Positions 45,622 through 55,006 of a stretch of 64,000 nucleotides of DNA are shown piece after piece. Location: assembly GCA_964640175.1 (NCBI GenBank), contig CAZXFW010000007.1, forward strand, positions 114,442 to 178,441. Reading direction: 5' to 3'. Position 1 is the stretch's first letter; every line of letters starts with the position of its first letter. The translations under genes and the position numbers were made by a program. The notes beneath the pieces were generated by a model that saw only the letters and a list, made by a program, of their open reading frames with translations, did not search any database and was not told the DNA's origin. This DNA comes from JACKDX01 sp964640175 (lineage in GTDB: Bacteria; Myxococcota_A; Polyangia; Polyangiales; GCA-016699535).

Positions 45622-47553
45622 ATGGCGAGTAAAGTAGCAAACAAGACTAAAGTGGATGGCAAAACCGCGTCCACCAAACCGCGTAAGACGCGAGGCGCGA
45701 GTTCAAAAGATAAAAAGAACGGAGCGTTTCGTTTACGTGGGACCGAACCAAGAGAAATCCAGCGGCTTGTAGAGCGAGGTATTGCTAAAGGATTTTTAAC
45801 GTTTGATGAGATTAATGACGGGCTTCCTCCCGACATGATCAACTCCGATCAGATTGATGAGCTAATGGGCATCATCCGTGCTGCAGAAATTGAAGTGACG
45901 GATTCCGCTACCCATCGTGCTCGGGCAGCGAACGGAACGGCAGACAGCAGTGCCCCTGCACAGCCCAGCGTAGCGCCCCAAAGCATCGCACCTGCTGCCT
46001 CTGAACCACCGCCTAAGTTTTTAGGCAAAGAGGCCGAAGAGATTTATCAAGCCAAGTCCAACGATCCTGTTCGTATGTACCTTCGAAAGATGGGATCTGT
46101 CTCGCTTCTTACTCGAGAGGGTGAGGTTGAAATCGCCAAACGCATTGAAGACGGCGAATGTAAAGTGTTTGATATTCTATTGAACTCCAGAGTCGGTATC
46201 CACGAAATCATCGATCTCGGTGAACGCCTCAAAAAGGGAAAGATTCGAGTTAAAGACGTTGTTAAAGATGCGGATACCGAGAATGAAGAGCAAACAGAGT
46301 TCGATGAAGAGGCTGCCACCAAGCGTGTGATCAAGCTTATTGATAAAGTGAAGCGGTTTGAGGTTCAGACTGGTAAGTTAAAGAGCGAGCTGAACTCTGC
46401 AAAGCGTTTGACCGATCGTCAGAAAAAAGGATTGCAGGCGCAGCTTGAGCGCGGCCGCAAAGATTTGCTTGGAGCCCTATTGGCGATTCGGCTTAGCAAA
46501 AAGCAGGTTGACCAGATCATCGACAGGATTAAATCGTACTCACGTCGCATCGAACAAACAGAAACAGCGATTGAAAACGCAGCGCGCATTGCGGGTGGAC
46601 TCGATGTCCGTGAGATCCGAAAGGCGATCAAAGAGATCCAGAGCAACAAGATCGTTGAAAAGCGTGTTAATAGAAGGCTTAAAGTTGGTCTTCCTGACTT
46701 AATGCGTGCGGATGAGCTTATCAAGGAGATCCAAAAGACCGCGAAGAAAATCGAGGAGGACTTGGGTCAGCCGATTGATGTTTTCCGAATCACCTACCGA
46801 GAACTTAATAAAGGTGAGCGTCAGGCTGAGGTTGCTAAGGCCGAGCTTGTCGAAGCCAATCTCCGGTTGGTAGTTTCGATTGCGAAAAAGTACACCAATC
46901 GTGGGCTGCAGTTTTTGGACCTCATTCAAGAGGGCAACATTGGGCTCATGAAAGCCGTAGACAAATTTGAATACCGGCGTGGCTATAAATTTTCAACATA
47001 CGCCACGTGGTGGATTCGGCAGGCCATTACGCGTGCAATTGCCGACCAAGCCAGGACAATTCGTATTCCTGTGCATATGATTGAAACCATCAATAAGTTG
47101 ATTCGTACTTCCCGCTACCTTGTGCAGGAGCTTGGACGCGAACCTAATCCCGAGGAAATTGCCGAAAAAATGGAACTGCCTTTGGACAAGGTACGTAAGG
47201 TGCTCAAAATCGCAAAGGAGCCCATCTCCCTTGAAACGCCAATTGGTGAAGAAGAAGATAGCCATCTTGGCGATTTCATCGAGGATAAATCGGAATTGTC
47301 CCCAGTGGAGTCGGTCATCAATTTCAACCTTGAGAATCAAACACGCAGCGTTCTTAAAACACTGACCCCTCGCGAGGAGAAAGTGTTGCGGATGCGTTTT
47401 GGCATCGGGGAGAAGAGCGACCATACGCTTGAAGAGGTGGGGCAAGACTTTGAGGTAACACGCGAGCGCATACGGCAGATCGAAGCCAAGGCGCTACGTA
47501 AGTTACGTCACCCCAGCCGGTCGAAACAGCTTCGGAGCTTTATTGATCAATAG
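45622..47553 (+). CDS. rpoD: Principal RNA polymerase sigma-70 factor
   Basis: A 643-residue housekeeping sigma factor. ATG 45622 has AAGGGG 6 bases upstream; GTG 45616 is an alternative. It has region 1.1 (VERGIAKGFLTFDEINDGLP), 1.2 (DPVRMYLRKMGSVSLLTREGEVEIAK), a large non-conserved insert rich in Lys/Glu, region 2 (LRLVVSIAKKYTNRGLQFLDLIQEGNIG), region 3, and region 4 with VTRERIRQIEAKALRKLR. All core residues are present. Three tRNA genes follow downstream. Confidence 0.97.
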   Translation: MASKVANKTKVDGKTASTKPRKTRGASSKDKKNGAFRLRGTEPREIQRLVERGIAKGFLTFDEINDGLPPDMINSDQIDELMGIIRAAEIEVTDSATHRARAANGTADSSAPAQPSVAPQSIAPAASEPPPKFLGKEAEEIYQAKSNDPVRMYLRKMGSVSLLTREGEVEIAKRIEDGECKVFDILLNSRVGIHEIIDLGERLKKGKIRVKDVVKDADTENEEQTEFDEEAATKRVIKLIDKVKRFEVQTGKLKSELNSAKRLTDRQKKGLQAQLERGRKDLLGALLAIRLSKKQVDQIIDRIKSYSRRIEQTETAIENAARIAGGLDVREIRKAIKEIQSNKIVEKRVNRRLKVGLPDLMRADELIKEIQKTAKKIEEDLGQPIDVFRITYRELNKGERQAEVAKAELVEANLRLVVSIAKKYTNRGLQFLDLIQEGNIGLMKAVDKFEYRRGYKFSTYATWWIRQAITRAIADQARTIRIPVHMIETINKLIRTSRYLVQELGREPNPEEIAEKMELPLDKVRKVLKIAKEPISLETPIGEEEDSHLGDFIEDKSELSPVESVINFNLENQTRSVLKTLTPREEKVLRMRFGIGEKSDHTLEEVGQDFEVTRERIRQIEAKALRKLRHPSRSKQLRSFIDQ

Positions 47554-47600
47554 ACCTGCAGTTCAAGGTCAGATGATGGAAGTTGTGCGAGGTACGTTTG

Positions 47601-47673
47601 GGGCCTATAGCTCAACGGTTAGAGCCCCCCGCTCATAACGGGGTTGTTCCAGGTTCGAATCCTGGTGGGCCCA
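47601..47673 (+). tRNA. tRNA with CAT anticodon, probably tRNA-Ile2 (lysidine type)
   Basis: A 73-base cloverleaf. The acceptor GGGCCTA pairs with TGGGCCC, with discriminator A. The anticodon stem CCCCG/CGGGG closes loop CTCATAA. C4-G69 and C5-G68 match the pairs TilS uses to recognise tRNA-Ile2, and the D loop resembles ileX, so I favour Ile2 over elongator Met. The initiator is elsewhere (62528). CCA is not encoded. Confidence 0.93.
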
Positions 47674-47757
47674 CTAAGAAGCACGGGAAAGCCGGATATG
47701 GCATCTTTGCTTGCGTCCTTGGCGTAGGCTTGGTATCCGTCTGCCACGTACTTACGA

Positions 47758-47830
47758 GGGCTGTTAGCTCAGGCGGTAGAGCAGCGGGCTTTTAACCCGA
47801 CGGTCGCAGGTTCGAGTCCTGCACGGCCCA
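47758..47830 (+). tRNA. tRNA-Lys (anticodon TTT)
   Basis: A 73-base cloverleaf: acceptor GGGCTGT/ACGGCCC, D stem GCTC/GAGC, anticodon loop CTTTTAA, T arm GCAGG-TTCGAGT-CCTGC, discriminator A. One mismatched pair tops the anticodon stem (G27-A43). It lies 84 bases after the previous tRNA; no clear promoter of its own is seen. Confidence 0.96.
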
Positions 47831-47911
47831 CTCGTTCAGACTGTACAGTGATTTAATAGGTGCTCGGGCTAGCTCTTGGCTTGAAGATCATGTAGGCTGC
47901 GCCCACTTTTT

Positions 47912-47984
47912 GTCCCCATCGTCTAGAGGCCTAGGACGCGAGCCCTTCAAGCTCGTTACGCGGGTTCAAATCCCGCTGGGGACG
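47912..47984 (+). tRNA. tRNA-Glu (anticodon TTC)
   Basis: A 73-base cloverleaf: acceptor GTCCCCA/TGGGGAC, anticodon stem CGAGC/GCTCG around CCTTCAA, T arm GCGGG-TTCAAAT-CCCGC, discriminator G. It ends 7 bases from the stop of the convergent DUF1552 gene, leaving no space for a terminator between them. Confidence 0.96.
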
Positions 47985-47991
47985 CTAGCTA

Positions 47992-49368
47992 CTAAAGTGC
48001 GACCGTTCCTGAGAAGTCTGGATCTCCAAAGCCGGTGACACTGACACCAAGTTTATTAGAGAGGGCCGCAAGCAGTTTGTTATGAGGCTCCCCGTTGAAG
48101 GAAAGGTACCTTCCCTGCTGCGGTAGGATGCCAGCTGATCCTCCCGCTACCATATAGAGCATTTGATTCCAGCTATGCTTGTACCCAAGGTTCTTGACCC
48201 AAAGCACAACGGTATGATCCAACAACGTTTCTCCAGATGCGCCTTCGGGGACCGAATCGAGCTTCTGGAGCAAATATGCAAATTGTTTGTAATAGAGCTT
48301 TTCAATGGCAATACGGGTGAGATAACTAGGGTGTGTTGTCTGGTTGGTTTTTTCTAAGTTGGCAAAGTCATGTGCGAGTTTGTGAGTATTGTCATTGTGT
48401 ACAAGGTTTGGAATTCCTTCATTGGGCCATTGGGGGGTTCCCAGATCTCCTCCGCCAACGCCACCGGAGTTACCCAACTGAACGACCCCGACGCGTGCGA
48501 CGTTACAGGAAAGGGCCTGGACCATCACATCGATGCTTAACCGACCTATTCGTGGAAAGTTGGCGATAGACATGGCGAGGTTTTCAGGAGCTACGGGCGT
48601 GCCCTCACAGGAGATGACAGTATCCAGCTTGCTTTCGAGTGCAGCCATGGCTTCAAGTTGTTGCTCAAGCTTGTCCTTGTCTTCTTTAGGTAGCTTGGAT
48701 TGCAACGAGGCCACGTTTCCGGAAACGGTATCGAGTAGACGTCTTCGTTGAGCTTTATAGGCTGCTTGATCGTCAGGGTTACCTTGAAACCCAGCAAATA
48801 CCGCATTGAAAGCAGCATTTGGAGTGGTATAAGGATCGTTTCTTTCGTTCCTAGCCTTGTATGAAATGATCCCGTTACCGCCACCGCCGCCGTTCGTGCT
48901 GAGATAAAGATGAGAGGGATTACTCGCGTTCCATTGCTTGGCAATGAAATAATCGAGAGAAATTCCTCCGCCCCAGAAATCGGTGTTGCCGCTGCCATAT
49001 ACTGCATTCGGAACACCCGTGAGCATCCAGCCAATGCCGCGATGTCCACCCGAGCCTGTGTCTTTTTGGCCAATCTGGTTAGAGGACATGTCACCAATTA
49101 TGGTGAGCTTAGAAACATAGGGACTGAGATAATCCCTCATGGTGGAATGCAGCTGGCTTGCTTCTAATGCCTGACCGTGCGTCATGGCACTGGTTTTCCA
49201 GAAATTCTTGTTAATGGGTTCATTAGGAGAAAAAAATACGACAAAGCGCTTAGGGACTGAGCCACTTTGAGCAAGAGCACTTGGCATAAAGCGCAAGAAA
49301 GGAATGCTGGCGGCTGCCGCGCCCATTCCTTGCAATATCATTCGACGTCCTAATTTCTTGCCACGCAT
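47992..49368 (-). CDS. DUF1552 family exported protein
   Basis: A 458-residue protein from ATG 49368, preceded by AGAGGT. The N-terminus is a twin-arginine signal (GRRMILQGMGAAAASIPFLRF), so it is probably folded before export. PKRFVVFFSPNEPINKNFW, HRGIGWMLTGVPN and the C-terminal HTVVLWVKNLGYKHSWNQM fit the DUF1552 family, found mainly in planctomycetes and myxobacteria. Several His/Asp/Gly clusters suggest a metal-dependent hydrolase or sulfatase-like fold, but no function is established. It follows the DUF1592 gene, 8 bases after its stop. Confidence 0.85.
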   Translation of the reverse strand: MRGKKLGRRMILQGMGAAAASIPFLRFMPSALAQSGSVPKRFVVFFSPNEPINKNFWKTSAMTHGQALEASQLHSTMRDYLSPYVSKLTIIGDMSSNQIGQKDTGSGGHRGIGWMLTGVPNAVYGSGNTDFWGGGISLDYFIAKQWNASNPSHLYLSTNGGGGGNGIISYKARNERNDPYTTPNAAFNAVFAGFQGNPDDQAAYKAQRRRLLDTVSGNVASLQSKLPKEDKDKLEQQLEAMAALESKLDTVISCEGTPVAPENLAMSIANFPRIGRLSIDVMVQALSCNVARVGVVQLGNSGGVGGGDLGTPQWPNEGIPNLVHNDNTHKLAHDFANLEKTNQTTHPSYLTRIAIEKLYYKQFAYLLQKLDSVPEGASGETLLDHTVVLWVKNLGYKHSWNQMLYMVAGGSAGILPQQGRYLSFNGEPHNKLLAALSNKLGVSVTGFGDPDFSGTVAL

Positions 49369-49376
49369 GGTTACCT

Positions 49377-50975
49377 CTAGTTGGTTTGTGGAATTCCGAT
49401 GAAGCGGAATCCATCGCTGGTTGCAATGTTGATAATCAGTTCCTTGATCAATCCGTCTGTTTCCGTGAATTTTTTCTGCAGATCTTTGAGGACGGCTTCT
49501 TCTCCCTTGGTCTCTTCGCGATGAAGTGCATAGCGGTACCACTGTTTGGTTATACAATCTTGTACGCCTTGACTGGTTTCAAGCGCAGAGGTCAGAGCTA
49601 CGACATCATTAAGTGTTCCAGGCATGTCCTCAGGGCCAGAGTGCACTGTAAAGGGAGGGGCTTGTGCCAAAGCGTCAAACTGGCCAACGGCATCATACTT
49701 GCCAAAGCCTGCTCCAATGGGATCCATGAGCTTGTGACAGCTCGAGCAAACGGGGTTTGCCATTCTCTCTTCGGAGGAAGCATCTGGATTGACGTCTGGA
49801 GGGGGATCGGGCATGTGTTGGCAGAAGAGTTTTTCCCTTACGAATTTCCCTCGAAATACAACGGAGGGTTCTTCAGCGGCAGAAGTTTTAGTAAGCCAAG
49901 ATGGCTGGGTAAGCACGCCTCTGCGTTGGGCGGCATCCAGGTTGACTTGTTGAAAGTCACCGGTCACATCCATTCCGTAAACTGGCGCAAGAGTTTCGTT
50001 TACAAACGAGTAGGAAGCAGTGAGCAATTCATGGAGTGAGCCTTCGCTATGCAATACAACATGTTCGGTGAACCGCATGGTTTCTTCGAACATGGCGTTG
50101 GCAACGTCGACATTCCACTCAGGGAATAGTGTGGCGTCTTTTGCAAGTTCATCCAAGCCAGAGATGTTCATCCATTGACGATGGAAGCTACGAATGCTTT
50201 GAGCTGCCTTGGGATCGTCAAGCATGCGACGTGCCTGAGCTTCCACAGCTTCTGTTGTAGAGAGCTCACCTGCGGCAGCCGCTGCAAAAAGCGTTTCGTC
50301 AGGCATAGACTGCCAAATGAAATAAGACAAACGTGATGCGAGTTCGTATGGCATCAGTGAAGTAATTTTAGCATCTTCAGCTGGAGTTTCACCAAGCTCT
50401 GTCAAAAAGAAGAACTGAGGAGAGATGAGCACAGCCTCAATCACCAGTTGGATTGCCATGGTGGCAGACCAGCTTGATTTTGCATCCTGATACAATGCAA
50501 GAAATGCAGCATGTTCTTCTTCTGTAAGAGGGCGACGGAATGCACGCAGACCGAAAGTGCTAATGAAGTTATCGATACAAGGCTCGTCGGAAGGCTCACA
50601 GCCAACAACCTCATTTAAGCGTTCTTCTACGACATGTTGAGCAATGTCCGTTGCTGCGTTGGCATACTGATCGAACTGAAGTTGTGAAAGCCCAGAAACG
50701 GCATTCGCCTCAAAGCCGCCGATTCGCTCATCTTCGGTGAAGTCGTTGGCGGGATTGGATGTGTCGCCAAGTAAATCATGCACCGTGTTATTGTATTCAA
50801 CCCGAGTAAGGCGTCGAAATTGTGGTGTGGGCAGTTCAGTGGCTATGAGTGCATTGGGGGGGCCGTTCGGATCGTTGTGATGATCATCGATGAGACCAAT
50901 GCAACCCATCGAGCTTCCGATGCTGACCCATGTAGTGAATGCAAGGAGATGTAAGCGTAATTGTGGCTGATCCAT
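49377..50975 (-). CDS. DUF1592/DUF1588-type exported protein with cytochrome-like CxxCH
   Basis: A 532-residue protein. ATG 50975 is preferred to GTG 50990. The signal peptide ends at a lipobox-like SSMGC. RRLTRVEYNNTVHDLLG is the DUF1587 pattern; FGLRAFRRPLTEEEHAAF is DUF1595; LPYELASRLSYFIW-type residues (PYELASRLSYFIW, SMPDETLF) are DUF1592; TKTSAAEEPSVVFRGKFVREKLFCQ and CSSCHKLMDPIGAGFGKYD are DUF1588, with a CxxCH that could bind haem; DUF1585 ends the protein. These domains always travel with DUF1552 in the same order as here. Biological role is unknown. Confidence 0.87.
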   Translation of the reverse strand: MDQPQLRLHLLAFTTWVSIGSSMGCIGLIDDHHNDPNGPPNALIATELPTPQFRRLTRVEYNNTVHDLLGDTSNPANDFTEDERIGGFEANAVSGLSQLQFDQYANAATDIAQHVVEERLNEVVGCEPSDEPCIDNFISTFGLRAFRRPLTEEEHAAFLALYQDAKSSWSATMAIQLVIEAVLISPQFFFLTELGETPAEDAKITSLMPYELASRLSYFIWQSMPDETLFAAAAAGELSTTEAVEAQARRMLDDPKAAQSIRSFHRQWMNISGLDELAKDATLFPEWNVDVANAMFEETMRFTEHVVLHSEGSLHELLTASYSFVNETLAPVYGMDVTGDFQQVNLDAAQRRGVLTQPSWLTKTSAAEEPSVVFRGKFVREKLFCQHMPDPPPDVNPDASSEERMANPVCSSCHKLMDPIGAGFGKYDAVGQFDALAQAPPFTVHSGPEDMPGTLNDVVALTSALETSQGVQDCITKQWYRYALHREETKGEEAVLKDLQKKFTETDGLIKELIINIATSDGFRFIGIPQTN

Positions 50976-51205
50976 GACACCGTAAGACACAGCAAGAACA
51001 GTGCCGAACAGGTGTTATGAAAAACTCTAGTAATTAGAACAGCATTGAAAGAGTGTGTGGCGCATATAGAGCTCCTTGAGTGCAAGAGATGTTCCATTAG
51101 AGCAAAAGACGTTCCAAAGCGGAGGATAGACGTCTGGAATGCTAAGCGAATTTCGGGATCCTAGGCATGGCATGAAGTATGCTTTGATGAAGAGGCTTAA
51201 AATTT

Positions 51206-52132
51206 ATGATGAATCGTATGTGGTGGGGAGGGGTGTTGTTCAGCGTGATGAGCTACGGCTGCGTCGGCCATCTTGATGGGGATGATAAGGCAGACACGTC
51301 GTTAGACGATGCTGGGCCACAAGATGATGTAAGTGACGATGTCATTGAAGATGTCGAGGATGCACATGATGTCATTACCGATGTTCCCGCGGATGATACG
51401 ACACCACCGCCTCCTTCAGGTTCGCTAGATTGTGCATCGATAGAAGATGTGCTTTTGTGCGAAGACTTTGAGAGCGGATCCATCCGTAGTTCCATTTGGA
51501 CCAAGTCCTTAAAGAATGGCGGCGCGGCAGACGTTTCGACTGCGCAGGTTAAGCAGGGAGACTATGCTTTGCGCATTACGCTTCCACCAGCACAGGGCGG
51601 CCGGGGTTATATTTATGTCGAGAATGTTTTTCCCGTGACAGGCAATCATGTCTTTGGCCGCGTGTATTTCTACATCACGCCTGAGGTCTATGGAGTGCAT
51701 AATGAAGCATTTTACATTGGGGGAGAACTGACCCTGGGTGGAATGACAGGGGAAGCGGTGTATCGACTCAGTACAGGTGGGAACAACGATAAGTTTGGGA
51801 GTCGGTATGTCCATCCTTACATTACTTCTGAGCAAGGTCTTCATATTCATGGTGGGTTGAAGAAGGGAGCGCACACCATGGTGGAGAATCAGTGGCGCTG
51901 TATTGAGTGGGAATACGACGGGCCTAACAACAAAATGCGTTTTTGGTTTGATGGCGTGGAAGAGACCACCATGACGGTTAACGGAAATGAAAATCCCTTA
52001 TGGAAGGCTCCTCCTGCGTTTCAGACGTTTTACCTCGGTTATGCGACGGTTCAACAGCCTCAGGCGACGTCGTATGTTTATTACGATGCGTTGGTGTTGG
52101 ATACGGAGCGTGTCGGTTGCGGCACGCCGTGA
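51206..52132 (+). CDS. Lipoprotein with jelly-roll (polysaccharide-lyase/lectin-like) domain
   Basis: A 308-residue protein. The signal ends at a lipobox-like SYGC, followed by a strongly acidic Asp/Val linker (DDAGPQDDVSDDVIEDVEDAHD) and a Pro tract. The domain from about 78 to 306 starts with LLCEDFESGSIRSSIWTK and includes YFYITPEVYGVHNEAFY and CIEWEYDGPNNKMRFWFDG, a pattern seen in concanavalin-like beta sandwiches of carbohydrate-active proteins such as Cip1 and alginate-lyase-like families. The catalytic residues cannot be assigned by eye. It is divergent from the DUF1592 gene, 230 bases away. Confidence 0.8.
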   Translation: MMNRMWWGGVLFSVMSYGCVGHLDGDDKADTSLDDAGPQDDVSDDVIEDVEDAHDVITDVPADDTTPPPPSGSLDCASIEDVLLCEDFESGSIRSSIWTKSLKNGGAADVSTAQVKQGDYALRITLPPAQGGRGYIYVENVFPVTGNHVFGRVYFYITPEVYGVHNEAFYIGGELTLGGMTGEAVYRLSTGGNNDKFGSRYVHPYITSEQGLHIHGGLKKGAHTMVENQWRCIEWEYDGPNNKMRFWFDGVEETTMTVNGNENPLWKAPPAFQTFYLGYATVQQPQATSYVYYDALVLDTERVGCGTP

Positions 52133-52181
52133 AATTCATGAGCCTCGATTCATAGGGGCAAAGCCTGTATGATCCCCAGCT

Positions 52182-54986
52182 ATGTTCGCTAAACCTCGGG
52201 TGCATCCTTATGAAGGTTTTCTTCACCGTGTCACTAAGCCTGCGCGTTACTTAGGGGGCGAGCATGGGGAGATCGTCAAGAGCTGGGATAGCGTGGATTG
52301 CAGGATTTGTCTGGCGTTTCCAGATCTTTATGACATTGGAATGAGCCATCTTGGATTTAAGATTCTCTATTCCATCATCAACAAGCATCCGAAGTTATTG
52401 GCCGAGCGCATGTACGCCCCTTGGACTGATATGGAAGCTCAGCTACGCGAACGAGGTGAGCCGTTGCGTTCGTTGGAAAGTTGGCGGCCCCTTGGTGATT
52501 TTGACATTGTAGGATTTTCGCTGCAGTTCGAGCTTACGTACACGAATATTCTGTTGATACTGGAGTTAGGCGGCGTTCCTTTGCGTAGCCATGATCGAAA
52601 CGAAGATGACCCTTTGGTGATTGCAGGTGGTCCCACGGCAACGCACGCTGAGCCAATTGCTCCTTTCATTGATGCGTTTGTAATTGGTGATGGTGAAGAA
52701 AAAACACCTGAGCTCATGTTGACATGGAGTGCGTTACGCCGCTCTGGCATGCCACGTCAAAAGCGTCTTGAATGTTTGGCAAGGTTGGGGGGCATTTACG
52801 TGTCTGCGCTTTATCCTACCAAAGTACAGACGGATACGGGCTTGAGGGTGGTGGAGCCCGCTTCAGGAGATGTGCCTTATCCGGTGAAGCGTGCGTTTGT
52901 CAGCGACATCAGTAAACATCCCTTTCCTAGCGATGGCCCTGTGGCTGCGACTGAAACGATTTTTGATCGCGTGTCTGTCGAGATTGCGCGAGGATGCACC
53001 GAAGGATGTCGGTTTTGTCAGGCTGGAATGATCTACCGTCCCGTTCGCGAACGCACCCCCAATGACATTACGGAAGCGTTGATGAAGTCTATTAAAGAAG
53101 GAGGATATGACGAAGCTTCTCTCACGTCGCTCTCGACAGCGGACTACAGTGCCATTGCGCCATTAATTCATGAAGTGATGAATCGCCTTGAGCCTGAACG
53201 CGTGTCGCTCTCTGTATCATCGCTGCGCGCGTATGGGCTTGGTGAAGAGCTGCTCGACGACATCCAACGCGTGCGGGCTACGGGATTAACGTTCGCACCA
53301 GAAGCAGGAACGCAGCGCATGCGTGACGTCATCAATAAAAACATTACTGAGGAACAGCTCATGCAGACGGCTGAGCGGGTATTTTCGCGAGGCTGGTCCA
53401 AGATGAAGCTCTATTTCATGATTGGCCTTCCTACGGAAGAGGACGAGGATGTGCGTGGTATTGTGCAGACGGGTGCTCGGGCTCAGGCGATTGGCAAAAA
53501 AATGCAACGAGGTATGCCAAGAGTCACAGTCAGTGTCAGCACGTTTGTGCCGAAGCCCCACACCCCCTTTCAGTGGTGTGCAATGGATAACCACGATGCG
53601 GTGCTTCGCAAGCAAGCCTTGTTGAAAGAAGAGGCGCGGGGTACGCGTGTGCAACTACGCATGCATGATTCGCAAGGCTCGTGGTTGGAAAGCATTTTGT
53701 CGCGGGGTGACCGTACGTTGGCGGATGCCATCGAGACCGCGTATCATCAGGGTGCGCGCTTTGATTCATGGGAAGAACAGCTGAAGCTTAAGGTCTGGGA
53801 AGAAGCATTGCGCAAACATGGTATTGATCCGGTGATCTATCAGCAGACTATCCCGGTGGATGCCAGGCTTCCGTGGGATCACCTGGATGTGGGTCTTGAA
53901 GAAGGATTTTTGTTGCGTGAGTACCGTAAAGCGTTACGCAATCGACTCAGCCCGCCGTGTGGCAAAGCCCTTCACATGCATGTGCATCACACGAATCTTG
54001 AAGATGCTTTAGATGATCAGCGTAAGTTGATTTGTTACCATTGCGGGGTGGCGTGTGATTTGACGGAAATGCGCGCACAACGTGTGGAATATTTACAGAC
54101 CCTTGGAGCCAACAAACGGCGCAAAGTATTGGAACCATTGCCAGAATCGGGACCTGTAGCTACTCGGAATCGACAGTTGCCCGTGCAGGTTCCACAGGGA
54201 CCTGCGTTAACGGTACGTCTTGCGTACACCAAGCTAGGTCGAGCTGCCTACAGTTCCCACTTGGACTTGGTACGTTTGATCCCGCGTATTTGCCGACGCT
54301 TGGATTTACCGCTTCGTTATTCTCAAGGATTTCATCCCAAACCCGAGATGAGTTTCGGTCCGGCGTTATCGTTGGGTGTGGCATCTTTGGCGGAATATGT
54401 GGATATCAAGTTGAAGGCTCAAGATATCATTGATCGTGATGAGGTTCTGAGACGACTAACGACAAGCGAAGAAGAGGGGATCACAATTACGGCTGCTCAG
54501 TATTTAGGTAACGAGGACTCCGGATTGAGCAAGGCTATCAATCTTGCAATCTATGTTGCAGGAATTCCGGAAGCCGCACTTAAGAGCAGTGTGCTTAAAA
54601 ACATCGACGGATTACATGCCCACATCGAAGCGCAACGCGGTTTACCTTTGGTAGTGCGTCGAGATGTTAAAGGCATTGGCAAGCGCATCGAAGTTGGTCG
54701 TTATCTTCAAGAAGTGCATGTGGCTCAAGGCGCTGAAGTGCTTGAAAAAGCAGGCTATGCCGGTGACCTTGTTCCGATACGGTTTAGGGTAAGCCTTGAG
54801 CCGACAGGCAGTGCCAAAGCCAGTGAAGTCATGACGGCTTTGCTTGGGGAGATTGAACTTCCTCTGAGGTTGGTGCGTGAAGCGTTGGTCTACCAGACAA
54901 CGGACGCCATGCTGACTCCTCTACAATTAGGCGAACTTAGAGCGCTCGTGGCAGGGTCTGCATCGGCACTTGCTCAGGCTGTCTAG
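52182..54986 (+). CDS. Radical SAM protein (TIGR03960-type) fused to DUF2344 domain
   Basis: A 934-residue protein. The N-terminal part has a B12-binding-like fold region (LAFPDLYDIGMSHLGFKIL, DIVGFSLQFELTYTNIL). The radical SAM motif CxxxCxxC is C272-C276-C279 in RGCTEGCRFCQ. The region up to about 660 includes FMIGLPTEEDEDVRGI and FVPKPHTPFQW. From about 675 the C-terminal DUF2344 domain begins (VRLAYTKLGRAAYSSHLDLVRLI, SQGFHPKPEMSFGPALSLG). The two parts are separate genes in many bacteria and fused here. The substrate is not known from sequence. No ribosome site stands out for ATG 52182. Confidence 0.9.
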   Translation: MFAKPRVHPYEGFLHRVTKPARYLGGEHGEIVKSWDSVDCRICLAFPDLYDIGMSHLGFKILYSIINKHPKLLAERMYAPWTDMEAQLRERGEPLRSLESWRPLGDFDIVGFSLQFELTYTNILLILELGGVPLRSHDRNEDDPLVIAGGPTATHAEPIAPFIDAFVIGDGEEKTPELMLTWSALRRSGMPRQKRLECLARLGGIYVSALYPTKVQTDTGLRVVEPASGDVPYPVKRAFVSDISKHPFPSDGPVAATETIFDRVSVEIARGCTEGCRFCQAGMIYRPVRERTPNDITEALMKSIKEGGYDEASLTSLSTADYSAIAPLIHEVMNRLEPERVSLSVSSLRAYGLGEELLDDIQRVRATGLTFAPEAGTQRMRDVINKNITEEQLMQTAERVFSRGWSKMKLYFMIGLPTEEDEDVRGIVQTGARAQAIGKKMQRGMPRVTVSVSTFVPKPHTPFQWCAMDNHDAVLRKQALLKEEARGTRVQLRMHDSQGSWLESILSRGDRTLADAIETAYHQGARFDSWEEQLKLKVWEEALRKHGIDPVIYQQTIPVDARLPWDHLDVGLEEGFLLREYRKALRNRLSPPCGKALHMHVHHTNLEDALDDQRKLICYHCGVACDLTEMRAQRVEYLQTLGANKRRKVLEPLPESGPVATRNRQLPVQVPQGPALTVRLAYTKLGRAAYSSHLDLVRLIPRICRRLDLPLRYSQGFHPKPEMSFGPALSLGVASLAEYVDIKLKAQDIIDRDEVLRRLTTSEEEGITITAAQYLGNEDSGLSKAINLAIYVAGIPEAALKSSVLKNIDGLHAHIEAQRGLPLVVRRDVKGIGKRIEVGRYLQEVHVAQGAEVLEKAGYAGDLVPIRFRVSLEPTGSAKASEVMTALLGEIELPLRLVREALVYQTTDAMLTPLQLGELRALVAGSASALAQAV

Positions 54987-55006
54987 TCGGCTTAAGGTGC
55001 TCGCTT

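Noticed and set aside
49386..50039. 217-residue rightward frame
   Set aside because: Antisense to the DUF1592 gene; no ribosome site or domain.
50991..51205. Possible small gene or RNA in the divergent gap before the jelly-roll lipoprotein
   Set aside because: Short direct repeats of GTTCC occur, but no start codon with a ribosome site, and no fold or conserved RNA pattern is visible.
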